Shown here piece by piece: positions 6,466 to 7,047 of a DNA stretch of 7,047 nt; position 1 is the stretch's first letter; every line of letters starts with the position of its first letter. The notes beneath the pieces were generated by a model. It was not told the origin of the DNA. It saw only the letters and a list, made by a program, of their open reading frames with translations, and did no database searches. This DNA is from JAYRWN01 sp041917975 (GTDB lineage: Bacteria; Bacteroidota; Bacteroidia; Chitinophagales; Saprospiraceae): positions 1 through 7,047 of the forward strand of contig JAYRWN010000082.1 of NCBI GenBank assembly GCA_041917975.1, written 5' to 3'. The position numbers and the translations under genes were made by a program.

Positions 6466-7047
6466 ATGTTTAAAGACAGATTAGAAGCCGGTAGAGAACT
6501 GGCCAAAAAACTGGAAAAATTCAAAAATAGAGCAGGGGTCGTTCTGGCAGTTCCCCGTGGCGGTGTCCCGATCGCATATGTCATCGCGAAATCCCTGGGG
6601 TTCCCGCTCGATCTGGTGTTAACCAAAAAAATTGGACATCCGGCCAATAAAGAATATGCGATCGGAGCGGTAAGTTTAAGCGAAAAATTCGTCATACCTC
6701 ATGAAGGTGTAACCGATGAATATATAGACCAGGAAACCCTTAAAATCCGCAAAAGGCTAAGAGACATGTACCTCGACTACATGGGTGGACAACACGAACC
6801 AGAGCCCATCAAAGGTAAAACGGTTCTGGTGATCGACGACGGTATCGCGACCGGCCAAACTTTGTTGGCCACCGTGCGCATGTTGCGTAAACAACATCCG
6901 CGCGAATTAATCATTGCCGTACCGGTAGCGTCGCGTAGTTCCCTAAAAATGTTAAGCGCTGAAGCCGATGAACTGATTTGTTTGCTCGTGCCGGAAGATT
7001 TTTATGGCGTGGGTGCTTTTTATGATGATTTTTCGCCCGTTAGTGAT
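6466..7047 (+). CDS. Phosphoribosyltransferase-domain protein (partial, runs off right edge)
   Basis: The frame opens with ATG at 6466 and is open for 194 codons to the window end. AVPRGGVPIAYVIAKSL (28-44) is the PRGG pyrophosphate-binding loop of type I phosphoribosyltransferases. TVLVIDDGIATGQTLLA (119-135) is the PRPP-binding loop with the two acidic residues D124-D125 and the TG turn. LTKKIGHPANKEYAIGAV (51-68) is characteristic of the ~210-220-residue group linked to dienelactone-hydrolase-like genes, so perhaps 15-25 codons are missing. The base acceptor is unknown; these are not assigned to purine or pyrimidine salvage with confidence. The 4-nt spacing to the upstream hydrolase and the fused versions in mycobacteria indicate a joint function. 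Confidence 0.9.
   Translation, partial: MFKDRLEAGRELAKKLEKFKNRAGVVLAVPRGGVPIAYVIAKSLGFPLDLVLTKKIGHPANKEYAIGAVSLSEKFVIPHEGVTDEYIDQETLKIRKRLRDMYLDYMGGQHEPEPIKGKTVLVIDDGIATGQTLLATVRMLRKQHPRELIIAVPVASRSSLKMLSAEADELICLLVPEDFYGVGAFYDDFSPVSD

Noticed and set aside
6456..6695. 79-residue minus-strand frame over the start of the phosphoribosyltransferase gene
   Set aside because: It is antisense to the PRGG loop region, which is clearly coding on the plus strand.
1..7047. CRISPR array, tRNA, rRNA, riboswitch or phage genes
   Set aside because: I saw no regularly spaced direct repeats, tRNA-like cloverleaf, or phage structural or integrase motifs in the window.

Overview
The window looks like chromosome of a free-living member of the Bacteroidota (Chitinophagaceae or Sphingobacteriales-like). 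The evidence is a short Crp/Fnr-family regulator of the Bacteroidota type, a baeRF-type ribosome hibernation factor of a kind common in that phylum, an almost complete lack of Shine-Dalgarno sequences, and A/T-rich leaders. This assignment is inferred from protein style only; there is no rRNA or other marker gene.

Layout from left to right. Positions 1-238 look like the end of an insertion sequence: a partial open frame on the plus strand, then a terminal GAGGCTGTT-type end. It abuts a minus-strand alpha/beta hydrolase gene (228-545) that is cut off after its HGGPG motif and before any catalytic serine. Next come three minus-strand genes. A Crp/Fnr-like regulator (610-1182) follows an exported M20-family metallopeptidase (1198-2727) by only 15 nt. 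After a 144-nt spacer lies a tight minus-strand group: an erythromycin-esterase-like hydrolase (4323-5705), a small proline/glutamate-rich acidic protein (4003-4305) and a baeRF-type ribosome-associated protein (2872-3990), with gaps of 17 and 12 nt. Divergent from this group, across a short promoter region, is a plus-strand pair: a dienelactone-hydrolase-like protein (5793-6461) and a phosphoribosyltransferase-domain protein (6466 to the window edge), 4 nt apart.

The most coherent story is the right half. Erythromycin-esterase-like, dienelactone-hydrolase-like and phosphoribosyltransferase domains lie side by side here, and the same domains occur fused in pairs in mycobacterial dormancy proteins (Rv2030c and Rv0571c, from memory). 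Here they sit beside a predicted ribosome hibernation factor and a disordered-looking Pro/Glu-rich protein. I infer a stress or dormancy module whose biochemical role is unknown. Three perfect DNA dyads outside the IS region stand out: 591-606 (upstream of the broken hydrolase), 4037-4064 (inside the end of the Pro-rich gene) and 5761-5773 (in the divergent promoter region).
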